Shown here piece by piece: positions 7,192 to 15,685 of a DNA stretch of 64,000 nucleotides. Each line of letters starts with the position of its first letter. Positions within the stretch are counted from its first letter, which is position 1. The translations under genes and the position numbers were made by a program. This stretch comes from Streptomyces luteogriseus (GTDB taxonomy: Bacteria; Actinomycetota; Actinomycetes; Streptomycetales; Streptomycetaceae), in contig NZ_JACHMS010000001.1 in assembly GCF_014205055.1 (NCBI RefSeq), forward strand, positions 2,418,001 to 2,482,000, written 5' to 3'. The notes beneath the pieces were generated by a model. That model searched no databases, had not been told where the DNA came from, and worked only from the letters and a program-made list of their open reading frames with translations.

Positions 7192-9381
7192 CTACCACGA
7201 CCTCGAGGTGAGGACGTGGTCTTCTCCGGCGACCAGGTGGAGGGATTCTGCGCCGGAGGAAGTCCGCAGTTCGACGCGGTGGGTGCGGCCGGGCCTGATG
7301 ACGACGACGGCGCCGTCCCGCGTCCAGGTGAGGTCGAGCTCGGCCCCGAACCGGGTGCGCACCCCGCGCAGGGCGCCGTCGGGGAACGCCGTCGGCAGCG
7401 CGGGCAGCAGGACCAGCCGGTCGGGGGTCGACTGGACGAGCATCTCGATCAGCACGGCGGGCAGGGTGTGCGCGGCGTCGGCGTTGTAGACGTCGCGGCC
7501 GGGGTAGTGCGCGCTCATCAGGGAGGCGTGGAAGAAGTCCCCGTCCAGGACCTGGCCGAGGGCGTGCGCGACACGGTCCGCGTCCCGGAGCCGGGCCGCG
7601 ACGAGGGCGTGGTGGAGGTGGCCGTGCGCGGAGTCGTTCTCCGCGCCGCGCAGTTCGAGGGCACGGTGTGCGGCGTCGGCCAGTCCGGGGGTGTCGTAGG
7701 GGGTGATCTCGTCGAGCGGCCAGACACCATAGAGGTGGCTGAGGTGGCGGTGGTCGTAGGAGTCGGTGAGGCCGGGCCAGGCCCATTCGGCCAGGGCGCC
7801 GTCCTCGTTGATCCGGTGCGGAGGGAGCCGGTCGGCGAGGGCGTTCCAGCGGTCGGCGTCGGGGCCCGGGTGGTAGGCGGCGGCCGTGCGCAGGGCGTGG
7901 CGGGCCGCGGAGAGGTCCATGGCGGCGTTGACGGTGCCCCACCCGGCGTTGGCGGGCCGGTTCTCGGGTGAGTAGGACGGGACGACGACGAGATGGCCGT
8001 TCTCGTCCGTCCGGGTGAGGAAGTCCTCGTAGAACAGGGCGACTTCGGCGAGGGCGGCGGCGGTGCGGGGGTCGCGGGTGCCGTGGGTCTCGTCGTGGTC
8101 GACGAGCGGCTTGAGCAGCCAGTCGGCACCGGCCGTCCACAGGTGCAGCGGGTACTCGCGGTTGTAGTGGTAGGAGTGGCCGGACTCGCCGTCGGAGTGG
8201 GCGGGGGCGACGACACCCCGGGTGCCGAAGATCGTGCGGGCGTTGTCGCGCCAGTCGGGGATCAGACGGTGGACCAGGTTCGCGTGGGCCTCGGTGACCT
8301 CGGGGAGGGCTGCGGCGGCGGCCGAGGCGGTCTGGAGGTTGAGGTTGGCGTCGTTGGTGAACGCGCCGGACCAGGCGGTGTCCCAGTCGCCGGTCCACAG
8401 CCCGGTCAGGCGGGGCGGGAAGAGCCCGCTGGCCGACAGCAGGTGGTAGCGCCCGGCGGCGAAGAGGCGCTCCAGCAGGGCGGCGCTGCGCGGCTGCTTG
8501 AGCAACTCCGAGCCCGGCAGGGCCCGTTCTGCGGGGTCGGCGGCCAGGTCGAGGGTGACGCGCTCGTAGGCGGTGCGGTGCAGGGCGGCATGGCGGTCGA
8601 GGAGCTCGTCGTAGGCGGCGGGCAGGTCGCGCAGGGCACGGCCCTCGGCCACCACGTCGAGCTCACCGGTGTGCCGGTGCACCCGGGTGAGGAGCAGCAC
8701 GGACCGGGCGCCCTCGATGCGCACGGCCGGGGGCACCAGGGTGGTCGTGCCGCCGGTGACGGTGACCTGGGTGACGCCGGTGCAGGCCTTGTCGCCGTCC
8801 GGGTAGCGGGCGCGCAGGCTGAGCAGGGCGCCCTCGGGGGTGAGGACGGCTCCGTGACCGATGCCCAGTCGGGCGGGGGCGCCGGGCAGCCGGGGGTCCA
8901 GGTCGATGTCGAGAGTGAGTCCGGGTCCGGTGAGGTGCTGGACGATCACGTCGTCGGCGCGGGAGACGAAGACGCGGCCGGCCCGGCCGGCACAGGTCGT
9001 GCTCACCACTCCGGTGGTGAAGTCGACCTCCCGCCGGTAGTCGTGGCCGCCGTCCTCGGGCCGGTCCAGCCGGACCTGGAAAGCCGGGTGGAAGGGCTGC
9101 ACCCACTGGAGGGGACGCCCGTCCGTGAAGTCCTCGGCGGCGGTCGTGTCGCCCGCCAGGAGACGGTCCTGGAGTCCGGGGAGGTCACCGGCGAGCTGCG
9201 GAGGGCGGGGGTCCCGGCCATGGGGCCGTACCAGGGTGTGGTGGGTGACGACGACCCGCTCGGTGTGCGGATCGCCGAACACCAGGACGCCGTGCCGGCC
9301 GTTGCCGCTGAGGAAGGCGTCCTCCCAGCGGGCGGCCGGGTGCGGCTCCCAGGTGCCGTGGACGGGGGCGGAGTCGGTCAT
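7192..9381 (-). CDS. Glycoside hydrolase family 95 alpha-L-fucosidase
   Basis: This 729-residue enzyme has the GH95 arrangement: an N-terminal beta domain (WEDAFLSGNGRHGVLVFG), a helical linker, an (alpha/alpha)6 barrel and a C-terminal beta domain. Conserved catalytic elements are TNDANLNLQ, which carries the activating asparagine, and YSPENRP, which carries the general acid at about Glu473. It would remove alpha-1,2-linked L-fucose, the terminal residue of fucosylated xyloglucan side chains. There is no signal peptide, so it acts on imported oligosaccharides. Its ATG overlaps the GH42 stop (ATGA), a sign of translational coupling. The family also contains alpha-L-galactosidases, so the exact sugar needs assay. 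Confidence 0.9.
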   Translation of the reverse strand: MTDSAPVHGTWEPHPAARWEDAFLSGNGRHGVLVFGDPHTERVVVTHHTLVRPHGRDPRPPQLAGDLPGLQDRLLAGDTTAAEDFTDGRPLQWVQPFHPAFQVRLDRPEDGGHDYRREVDFTTGVVSTTCAGRAGRVFVSRADDVIVQHLTGPGLTLDIDLDPRLPGAPARLGIGHGAVLTPEGALLSLRARYPDGDKACTGVTQVTVTGGTTTLVPPAVRIEGARSVLLLTRVHRHTGELDVVAEGRALRDLPAAYDELLDRHAALHRTAYERVTLDLAADPAERALPGSELLKQPRSAALLERLFAAGRYHLLSASGLFPPRLTGLWTGDWDTAWSGAFTNDANLNLQTASAAAAALPEVTEAHANLVHRLIPDWRDNARTIFGTRGVVAPAHSDGESGHSYHYNREYPLHLWTAGADWLLKPLVDHDETHGTRDPRTAAALAEVALFYEDFLTRTDENGHLVVVPSYSPENRPANAGWGTVNAAMDLSAARHALRTAAAYHPGPDADRWNALADRLPPHRINEDGALAEWAWPGLTDSYDHRHLSHLYGVWPLDEITPYDTPGLADAAHRALELRGAENDSAHGHLHHALVAARLRDADRVAHALGQVLDGDFFHASLMSAHYPGRDVYNADAAHTLPAVLIEMLVQSTPDRLVLLPALPTAFPDGALRGVRTRFGAELDLTWTRDGAVVVIRPGRTHRVELRTSSGAESLHLVAGEDHVLTSRSW

Positions 9382-11360
9382 GGCCGCAGCACCGCCGCCT
9401 CGTAGCGGCCGAGGGTGACCCGGTCGGTGACGTCCGTACCGGTCAGCAGGTCGCGATGGGTGCCGGGCACCTCGACGGTCACCGCATCGCGGCCGTGGTT
9501 GAGCACGAACAGCACCTCGCCCCGCCGCACGGCCTCCACCTGCTCGGGGAGACCGTCGAGCACGGGCCGCGCGCCCGCGCCCGCGGCGATCGACGCCAGC
9601 AGACCGCGCAGCGCCTCGGGCTCCGGGAGCGTGGAGACGTACCAGGCCCGGCCCTTGCGCAGGACGGCGGGCAGTCCGTCGAGTTCGCCGCCCTTGTACG
9701 GAACGGTCTCCTCGGCGGTGCCGTCCGGTTCCAGTTCCTCGGACCACAGGGTGCCCCGGAAGCCCTCGCAGGCGACCGTCTCCCCCGCGTCCAGTGGCCA
9801 CCACTCGTGCAGCGTGCGGATGCCGAACAGCTCGCGCAGCCGGGCGTCCATGCCGCCGGGGCGGACGCGGTCGTCCTGGTCGGCGACGCCGGTCTGGAAG
9901 CCGCAGACGAGGGTGCCGCCCTGCCGTACGTAGGCGAGGAGGTTGTCGGTCGCGGCGTCGGTGAGGGAGTACAGCTGCGGCACGACGACCAGCGGGTACG
10001 GCGTCAGGTCGTGCTCGGGGTGGGCGAAGTCGGTGGTGAGGTGCGCCTGCCACAGGGCGCGGTGCCAGGCACGCAGGACGTCCGGGTACTCCACCAGACT
10101 GGACAGACGGCCGTCCTGGGCGCCGGCCCACCAGGCGTGCCAGTCGTGCAGCACGGCGATGTTCGCGGTGAGGTGCCGGCCGGTCACCTCGGGGGTGATC
10201 CGCTCCAGGTCGGCGCCGAGCCGCTTGACCTCCTGGTACGTCCGGCCCTCCTCCCCCGCGTGGCTGACCATGCCGGAGTGGAACTTCTCCGCGCCCTGCC
10301 GGGACTGCCGCCACTGGAAGTAGCAGACGGCGTCGGCTCCCCGGGCCACGGCCTGGAGCGACCAGAGCCGGTTGAGACCGCGCGGCTTGGGGTGGTTCAC
10401 GCCCCGCCAGTTGACCGGCCCGGCCGCCTGCTCCATCAGCATCCAGGGCCCGCGCGCCTGGGAGCGGGTCATGTCCTGGACCAGGGCGCCGTTCTGCGCG
10501 CCGAGGGGGTCGCGCGGGTCGGGGTAGAGGTCGACGGAGACGACGTCCTCCTCCTCGGCCCAGCGCCAGGCGTCCTGCCCGAACCACAGCGGCATGAAGT
10601 TGCTGGTGACCGGCAGGTGCGGGGTGTGGCGCCGGACGATGTCCCGCTCGGCGGTGTAGCACTCCAGGAGCATGTCGGAGGTGAAGCGGCGGAAGTCCAG
10701 GACCTGGCCGGGGTTGCGCATGTAGTGCGGCAGGCGGGGCGGCAGGATGCCGTCCCAGGTGTCGTAGCCCTGGCTCCAGAAGGCGGTGCCCCAGGCCTCG
10801 TTGAGGGCGTCGAGCGAGCCGTACCTCTCGCGCAGCCACCGCCGGAAGGCGGCGGCCGCCTCGTCGCCGTGGTCGAAGGTGCAGTACTCGTTGTTGATGT
10901 GCCACATCGTCAGGGCCGGGTGGCCGCCGTAGCGGGCGGCCAGGTCCTCGGTGATGGCGGCGGCGTAGCGCCGGTAGGTGGCGCTGGAGTGCGAGAAGTG
11001 CTGTCGGCCGCCCCACCACTCGGTGCGGCCGTCCTCGGTCACGGGGAGGGTGTCGGGGTGCAGCCGGCCCATCCAGGGCGGGGGCGAGGAGGTCGGGGTG
11101 GCGAGGACGACGCCGATGCCGTTCTCGTGCATCAGGTCCATCAGGGTGTCCAGCCAGCCGAACTCCCGTGCTCCCGGCTCGGGTTCCAGCTTGGACCAGG
11201 AGAAGACGCCGAGGGTGACCGAGTTGACGCCGGCGGCCTTCATCAGCCGGACGTCCTCGTGCCAGGTCTCCTCGGGCCACTGCTCCGGGTTGTAGTCCCC
11301 GCCGAAGAGGAGACGGCCCCGGGTGACGTCGCTCAGGCCGGGCCGTTTCCGCACGGTCAT
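9378..11360 (-). CDS. Glycoside hydrolase family 42 beta-galactosidase
   Basis: This 660-residue cytoplasmic beta-galactosidase has the N-terminal GH42 barrel starting FGGDYNPEQWPEETW. The acid/base is in WHINNEY (Glu158) and the nucleophile in LMEQAAG (Glu310). The trimerisation domain and the small C-terminal beta domain follow, giving the family's usual length. In this setting it would release the beta-1,2-linked galactose that caps xylose in xyloglucan side chains. Both ends overlap neighbouring genes by ATGA (GH74 upstream, GH95 downstream), so the three hydrolases are translated together. Confidence 0.93.
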   Translation of the reverse strand: MTVRKRPGLSDVTRGRLLFGGDYNPEQWPEETWHEDVRLMKAAGVNSVTLGVFSWSKLEPEPGAREFGWLDTLMDLMHENGIGVVLATPTSSPPPWMGRLHPDTLPVTEDGRTEWWGGRQHFSHSSATYRRYAAAITEDLAARYGGHPALTMWHINNEYCTFDHGDEAAAAFRRWLRERYGSLDALNEAWGTAFWSQGYDTWDGILPPRLPHYMRNPGQVLDFRRFTSDMLLECYTAERDIVRRHTPHLPVTSNFMPLWFGQDAWRWAEEEDVVSVDLYPDPRDPLGAQNGALVQDMTRSQARGPWMLMEQAAGPVNWRGVNHPKPRGLNRLWSLQAVARGADAVCYFQWRQSRQGAEKFHSGMVSHAGEEGRTYQEVKRLGADLERITPEVTGRHLTANIAVLHDWHAWWAGAQDGRLSSLVEYPDVLRAWHRALWQAHLTTDFAHPEHDLTPYPLVVVPQLYSLTDAATDNLLAYVRQGGTLVCGFQTGVADQDDRVRPGGMDARLRELFGIRTLHEWWPLDAGETVACEGFRGTLWSEELEPDGTAEETVPYKGGELDGLPAVLRKGRAWYVSTLPEPEALRGLLASIAAGAGARPVLDGLPEQVEAVRRGEVLFVLNHGRDAVTVEVPGTHRDLLTGTDVTDRVTLGRYEAAVLRP

Positions 11361-13561
11361 CGGACTGGCTCCCCGTACTGCACGCCGCGTCCGTTGGTGG
11401 CGATGTAGACACGGCCGTACACGCGCGGGTCACCGGTGATGCCGGCGCCGGTCCAGCCCCACTGGTGCCGGTCGTCGTTGATCCGCGTCCAGGTCTTCGC
11501 CTCGTCGTCGGAGCGGTACACGGCGGTGATGGTCTCGGTGGAGCCGACCATGTAGAGGGCCGGGTAGGAAGCGCCCCTGGCGGCCTTGCCGAAGCCCAGG
11601 GTGTACGAGGCCCGGCAGCCGGCGACCCTGCTGAACGTCGCACCGCCGTCGGTCGAGCGGTACAGCCCGTTCGACTTCAGGCTCAGCCACAGGTCGCCGG
11701 AGCGCCCGTGTGCCCCGACCAGCTGGAACTCGGTGTCGCCCGAGCTCAGGCCGGTGGCCCGCGCGGTGAAGGTCCGGCCGCTGTCGGTGCTGGCGAAGAG
11801 CGTGCCGGTGGTGGTGTCGAAGGCGTAGAAGCGGGCCGGGTCCACGGGGTCCGCGACAGGCGCGGCACCCTTCGGGAAGGAGGCGACCTCGGACCAGCCG
11901 GCGCCGTTGTCGGCCGAGCGGTACCCCGGGTTGGCCGTGCCGAAGGACCACAGCAGCACGCTGCCGTCGGCGTTGGTGGCGATCGGGCCGGGCGCCGACT
12001 TGGCCACGTCCGGCTGGGCCTCGAAGGGCGCCCAGGTCTTGCCGCCGTCGTTCGAGAAGGCGCCGTTGCCGTGGTCGCCCCAGCCGGCCCGGACCACGTA
12101 GGACGGCTTGGCCGCGGCCAGCGACAGGCCGGTGGCGGAGCCGAACACGGGGTTCGACGCCATGCCGCGCGACGGCGACGCCGTGAGCCGCTCGTGGTAC
12201 ATCACACCGATGTCGCCGGACCCGCTGAGCAGGTGTGCCGTGCCGGTCGGGGGTGAGATCAACTGGCGTACTGAAGCCTCTTCCACGCCGCGGATCTGCG
12301 GGGCCCAGTGCTTGAGGTCGCGGGTGCCGTAGAGGGTCGCGCCGGTGCCGTGGACGACGTGCCGGGAGTCGTACGGGTCGAGTCCGACGGCCTGGATCCA
12401 CCAGCCGAACTTGGGCTTGTCGGCGCCCCACTTGAGGTAGGGCGTCTCGGAGACGTCGAGGACGGCCTTGTCCTTGAGGGATGTCCAGGTGCGGCCGCCG
12501 TCGGTGGTCCGGTACAGGGTGTCGATCAGCGACCAGCGGTTGTTGGTGGAGACGACCACGGTCCCCGGGTCGCGGGCGTCGACGGCGACACCGCCGTAGC
12601 CGAAGGAGTCGGTTCCGCCGTCGCTCGTCGCAGCGCCGGGCTTCACGGGCGTGACCTCGCTCCACTTCCCGTTCGCCGTCCGCAGTTTGTGCACGCTGCC
12701 GTCCGTCTGGCCGTTCGGGCCCGGGGCGTCGGCGTACGTCACGTACAGCTCGCGGGTGTGCCGGTCGTACGCGGCCCGTACCGGGACCTTGGCGGCGGTA
12801 CCGGCGGGCTGCCCGGGGACGGCCTCCCAGGTGGTGCCGTCGGACGTGCGGTACAGATTGGGCTTGCCGGTGGTGCCGTCGGAGTCGCCCCAGCCGGCGT
12901 AGACGCTGCGGCCGGCGGCGACCAGGAGCGTGATGCCCTGGCCGGTGGCGCTGGGAGCGGCCGGGAAGCTCACGGCCTTCCATGTCGCGCCCCGGTCGGT
13001 GGACTTGAGCAGCCCGTCGTGCCGGGTGCCGAGCCACAGGGTGTCGCTGTCGCGCGGGTCGACGAGCAGCCGCTCTCCGCAGCCCCGGCCGTCCTCGTTG
13101 GCTCCGAGCTTCACGGTGAGGTCGGTGCGCTGCCAGGTCGCGCCGCGGTCCTCCGACCGCAGCACGGCCCCGTTGCCGGCCCAGGACTGCGCGTAGGTGC
13201 CGAGGGAGAGGTAGACCCGGTCCGGATGCGCCGGGTCGACGGCCATGGCCTCCACGCCGAGCAGGTTCCAGTCGTCCCAGCCGAGGTGGTCGGTGAGCGG
13301 GATCCAGCGGTCGGTCCGGTCGTCCCAGCGGTAGGCGCCGCCGATATCGGTGCGGAGGTAGGCGAGTCCGCGGACGGAGGGGTGGAACAGCACGCCGGTG
13401 ATGAATCCGGTGCCGCCCTGGACGGCGTTGCGCCACCGGTATCCGCCCTCGGCGGGTGTGACGGCCGCGGCTTGTCCCTGGACCGACGGAAGGGAGGCGA
13501 CCGCGGCGACGGCGGCGGTCCCGGCCAGCACGGACCGTCTGCTGAGGTGAAACGCGCTCAT
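11357..13561 (-). CDS. Secreted glycoside hydrolase family 74 endo-xyloglucanase
   Basis: This 734-residue enzyme is built of two seven-bladed beta-propellers, visible as repeated S-x-D-x-G-x-T-W blades (for example SEDRGATW, STDRGATW, TTDGGRTW, SNDGGKTW). The family base is in YLRTDIGGAYRW (Asp72); the partner acid is probably the Asp of GWGDHGNG (about 496). The N-terminus, LSRRSVLAGTAAVAAV, is a twin-arginine signal, so the folded enzyme is exported. There is no cellulose-binding module. It would cleave the xyloglucan backbone outside the cell. The start was set at the ATG of MSAFHLSRR, five bases after GAGGT; an in-frame GTG six codons upstream has no good ribosome site. Confidence 0.93.
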   Translation of the reverse strand: MSAFHLSRRSVLAGTAAVAAVASLPSVQGQAAAVTPAEGGYRWRNAVQGGTGFITGVLFHPSVRGLAYLRTDIGGAYRWDDRTDRWIPLTDHLGWDDWNLLGVEAMAVDPAHPDRVYLSLGTYAQSWAGNGAVLRSEDRGATWQRTDLTVKLGANEDGRGCGERLLVDPRDSDTLWLGTRHDGLLKSTDRGATWKAVSFPAAPSATGQGITLLVAAGRSVYAGWGDSDGTTGKPNLYRTSDGTTWEAVPGQPAGTAAKVPVRAAYDRHTRELYVTYADAPGPNGQTDGSVHKLRTANGKWSEVTPVKPGAATSDGGTDSFGYGGVAVDARDPGTVVVSTNNRWSLIDTLYRTTDGGRTWTSLKDKAVLDVSETPYLKWGADKPKFGWWIQAVGLDPYDSRHVVHGTGATLYGTRDLKHWAPQIRGVEEASVRQLISPPTGTAHLLSGSGDIGVMYHERLTASPSRGMASNPVFGSATGLSLAAAKPSYVVRAGWGDHGNGAFSNDGGKTWAPFEAQPDVAKSAPGPIATNADGSVLLWSFGTANPGYRSADNGAGWSEVASFPKGAAPVADPVDPARFYAFDTTTGTLFASTDSGRTFTARATGLSSGDTEFQLVGAHGRSGDLWLSLKSNGLYRSTDGGATFSRVAGCRASYTLGFGKAARGASYPALYMVGSTETITAVYRSDDEAKTWTRINDDRHQWGWTGAGITGDPRVYGRVYIATNGRGVQYGEPVR

Positions 13562-13599
13562 GACATACCTCGGTTTCACGCGAAGAAGGGGAAGGAGGT

Positions 13600-13655
13600 G
13601 CCCTCAGGGGCGCGGGGAACTGCGCGGCACGCCACGAGGCAGCCGCGGACGACGA
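13600..13655. repeat. Possible dispersed Streptomyces intergenic element
   Basis: The gap between the permease and GH74 genes contains CAGGGGCGCGGGGAACTGCG, which I recognise as a short motif scattered in non-coding regions of many Streptomyces genomes. The recognition is from memory. The sequence GTCCCGCGCCCCTGAAATG near 40640 is a partial match to its complement. It may be a REP-like or attenuator element inside the operon. Confidence 0.4.
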
Positions 13656-13674
13656 ACAACCGACAGCCCTACGG

Positions 13675-14625
13675 TCAGCCCTTGACGGCCCCGGTGAGCA
13701 TGCCCTTCTTGAAGTGCTTCTGGACGAACGGCGAGATCACGGCGACCGGCAGCAGCGCCATCACCATCACGGCCATCTGGATCGCCAGCGCGGAGATCTG
13801 CCCGGTCTTGATCGCCTGGCTCACCCCGACCGGCGCCTCCTGCTTCTGCACCAGCTGGATCATGACGTTCTGCAGCGGCATCATGCTCTGGTCGCTGAGG
13901 TAGATCGACGCGTTGAACCAGGCGCTCCAGTACCCCACCGCGTAGAACAGCGTGATCACCGCGATGACGGCCCGCGAGAGCGGCATGACGATCTGCCAGA
14001 GGATCCGCCAGTCCCCCGCACCGTCGATCCGGGCACTGTCGACGAGTTCCGAGGAGAGGTTCATGAAGAACCCGCGCAGTACCAGGATGTTGAAGACACT
14101 GACCGCACTCGGCAGGATCAGTGCGAGGTAGGTGTCGGTCAGTCCCAGCGACTGCACGAGCAGATAGGTCGGGATGAGCCCGGCCCCGAAGAACATCGTC
14201 GCGAGCAGGGTCATCAGCAGCCAGCGGTGCCCCAGCGACCCGCTGCGGGACAGGCCGTAGGCGGCCAGCACCGACACCGTCATGGAGAAGGCCGTGCCGA
14301 CGAGCGTGACACACACGCTGACGATGGCGGCCCTGGTCACCTGCCCGCCGCTCAGCAGCTCCTGGTAGGCGACGAACGTGATGCCCTTCGGGATCAGCAC
14401 CAGGCCGCCGGCCTCGGTGATGGTCTGCTTCGAGGACAGGCTGGTGACGACGACGATCCACAGCGGGAAGAGCACCGCGAGGCAGGCACCCGCCAGGACG
14501 ATGCCCTTGCCCGCGACCCCGGCCTTGCTGGGCTCCTCCTCCCAGACGGGCCGCGGCGGGGCCTCCCAGAAGCGGGGTTCGCGCGCGGCCTCCTCGAGGG
14601 CGGCCTTGTCGATGACGGCGGTCAC
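13675..14625 (-). CDS. Carbohydrate ABC transporter permease (MalG/LplC type)
   Basis: This 316-residue inner-membrane permease has about six helices. The cytoplasmic EAA-type loop near SARIDGAGDWRILWQIVMPL contacts the ATPase. Its C-terminal motif (FVQKHFKKGMLTGAVKG) is typical of the CUT1 subfamily that imports oligosaccharides. The GTG start overlaps the stop of the upstream permease (GTGA). It pairs with that permease and the solute-binding protein; no ATPase gene is present, so a shared ATPase such as MsiK is expected. It is upstream of the GH74-GH42-GH95-GH12 genes in the same direction. Confidence 0.92.
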   Translation of the reverse strand: MTAVIDKAALEEAAREPRFWEAPPRPVWEEEPSKAGVAGKGIVLAGACLAVLFPLWIVVVTSLSSKQTITEAGGLVLIPKGITFVAYQELLSGGQVTRAAIVSVCVTLVGTAFSMTVSVLAAYGLSRSGSLGHRWLLMTLLATMFFGAGLIPTYLLVQSLGLTDTYLALILPSAVSVFNILVLRGFFMNLSSELVDSARIDGAGDWRILWQIVMPLSRAVIAVITLFYAVGYWSAWFNASIYLSDQSMMPLQNVMIQLVQKQEAPVGVSQAIKTGQISALAIQMAVMVMALLPVAVISPFVQKHFKKGMLTGAVKG

Positions 14626-15659
14626 TTCTTGTACACCCCCTGCTCGCCCATGAAGTGGGCCACCTTGTTCGCGGCGAGGACGAGCGCCACGCTCACGAGG
14701 CCCTTGATCAAACCGGCCGCCGCCGCGTAGCTGAAGTCCTGGTTGCGGACGCCGTTCCACCACACATAGGTGTCGAGGACCTCCGCCGCCCCCGGTCCCA
14801 CCGCATCGCGTTGCAGCAGGATCTGTTCGAAGCCGACGGTGAGCGCGTCACCGACGCGCAGCACCAGCAGCAGGGCGATCACCGGCCGCAGCGCGGGCAG
14901 CGTGACGTGCCACATGCGGCGCCAGCGCCCGGCCCCGTCCATGGACGCCGCCTCGTAGAGGTCGGGGCTCACGGAGGCGAGTGCGGCGAGGAAGACGATG
15001 ATGCCCCAGCCCGCGTCCTTCCAGACGCCCTCCGACGTCACCAGGAACTTGAAGATCCCCGGGTCGGTCATGAGGTCGAAGCCCTCGTAGCCGTGCTGAC
15101 GGAGGGTCTGCGCGATGATGCCCGCTCCGCCGAAGATCTGCTGGAAGACGGTGATCACCAGCACCCAGGAGAAGAAGTGCGGCAGGTAGAGGATCGCCTG
15201 CGACACCGCCCGGATCCGGGGCCTGATCACGCTGTTGATGAGCAGCGCGAGCACGATCGGGATCGGGAAGAACAGCACCAGCTGGAGGCCGAACAGTACG
15301 AGCGTGTTCCGCACGGCGTCCCAGAACGCCGAGTCCGCGAAGATCCGCTGGAACTGCTCGACGCCCACCCAGGGGCTCTCCAGCATCGCGACGAAGCCGT
15401 TGTCGCTGACGTAGGGGTCGTACTCCTGGAAGGCGACGACGTTGCCGAGGATCGGTATGTAGTTGAAGACCAGGACCAGCGCGACGGCCGGCAGGGTCAT
15501 CAGGATCAGCGTGCGGTCGCGGCGGAACCGCAGCCTCAGGCTCAGCTTGCCGGAGAGTTTCCTCTTTTCCGGCCGCTCCCCGGTGGCGTCCGCCGCACGG
15601 GAAGCCGTCTCGGTGGTCTCCGCCTCGGCCCTGCTGCGAGGCACCGTGCTGTTGGCCAC
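14622..15659 (-). CDS. Carbohydrate ABC transporter permease (MalF/LplB type)
   Basis: This 345-residue permease has an N-terminal basic cytoplasmic tail of about 48 residues, then helices starting TLILMTLPAVALVLVFNYIP. The EAA loop is YEAASMDGAGRWRRMWHVTLP. It resembles the LplB-type CUT1 permeases. The GTG start has GGAGA five bases upstream and follows the solute-binding protein by 26 bases. It forms the translocation channel with the downstream permease, presumably for xyloglucan oligosaccharides produced by the secreted GH74 and GH12 enzymes. Confidence 0.92.
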   Translation of the reverse strand: MANSTVPRSRAEAETTETASRAADATGERPEKRKLSGKLSLRLRFRRDRTLILMTLPAVALVLVFNYIPILGNVVAFQEYDPYVSDNGFVAMLESPWVGVEQFQRIFADSAFWDAVRNTLVLFGLQLVLFFPIPIVLALLINSVIRPRIRAVSQAILYLPHFFSWVLVITVFQQIFGGAGIIAQTLRQHGYEGFDLMTDPGIFKFLVTSEGVWKDAGWGIIVFLAALASVSPDLYEAASMDGAGRWRRMWHVTLPALRPVIALLLVLRVGDALTVGFEQILLQRDAVGPGAAEVLDTYVWWNGVRNQDFSYAAAAGLIKGLVSVALVLAANKVAHFMGEQGVYKK

Positions 15660-15685
15660 GGATCTCTCCTTGCCTCAGCGCCGGG

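Noticed and set aside
7157..8398. N-terminal extension of the GH12 frame
   Set aside because: It overlaps GH95 in another frame and is Arg/Pro-rich; the signal peptide at MATRTLS marks the true start.
9382..11643. N-terminal extension of the GH95 frame through GH42
   Set aside because: It is an alternative frame of GH42, and the GH95 start is fixed by ATGA coupling and the family N-terminus.
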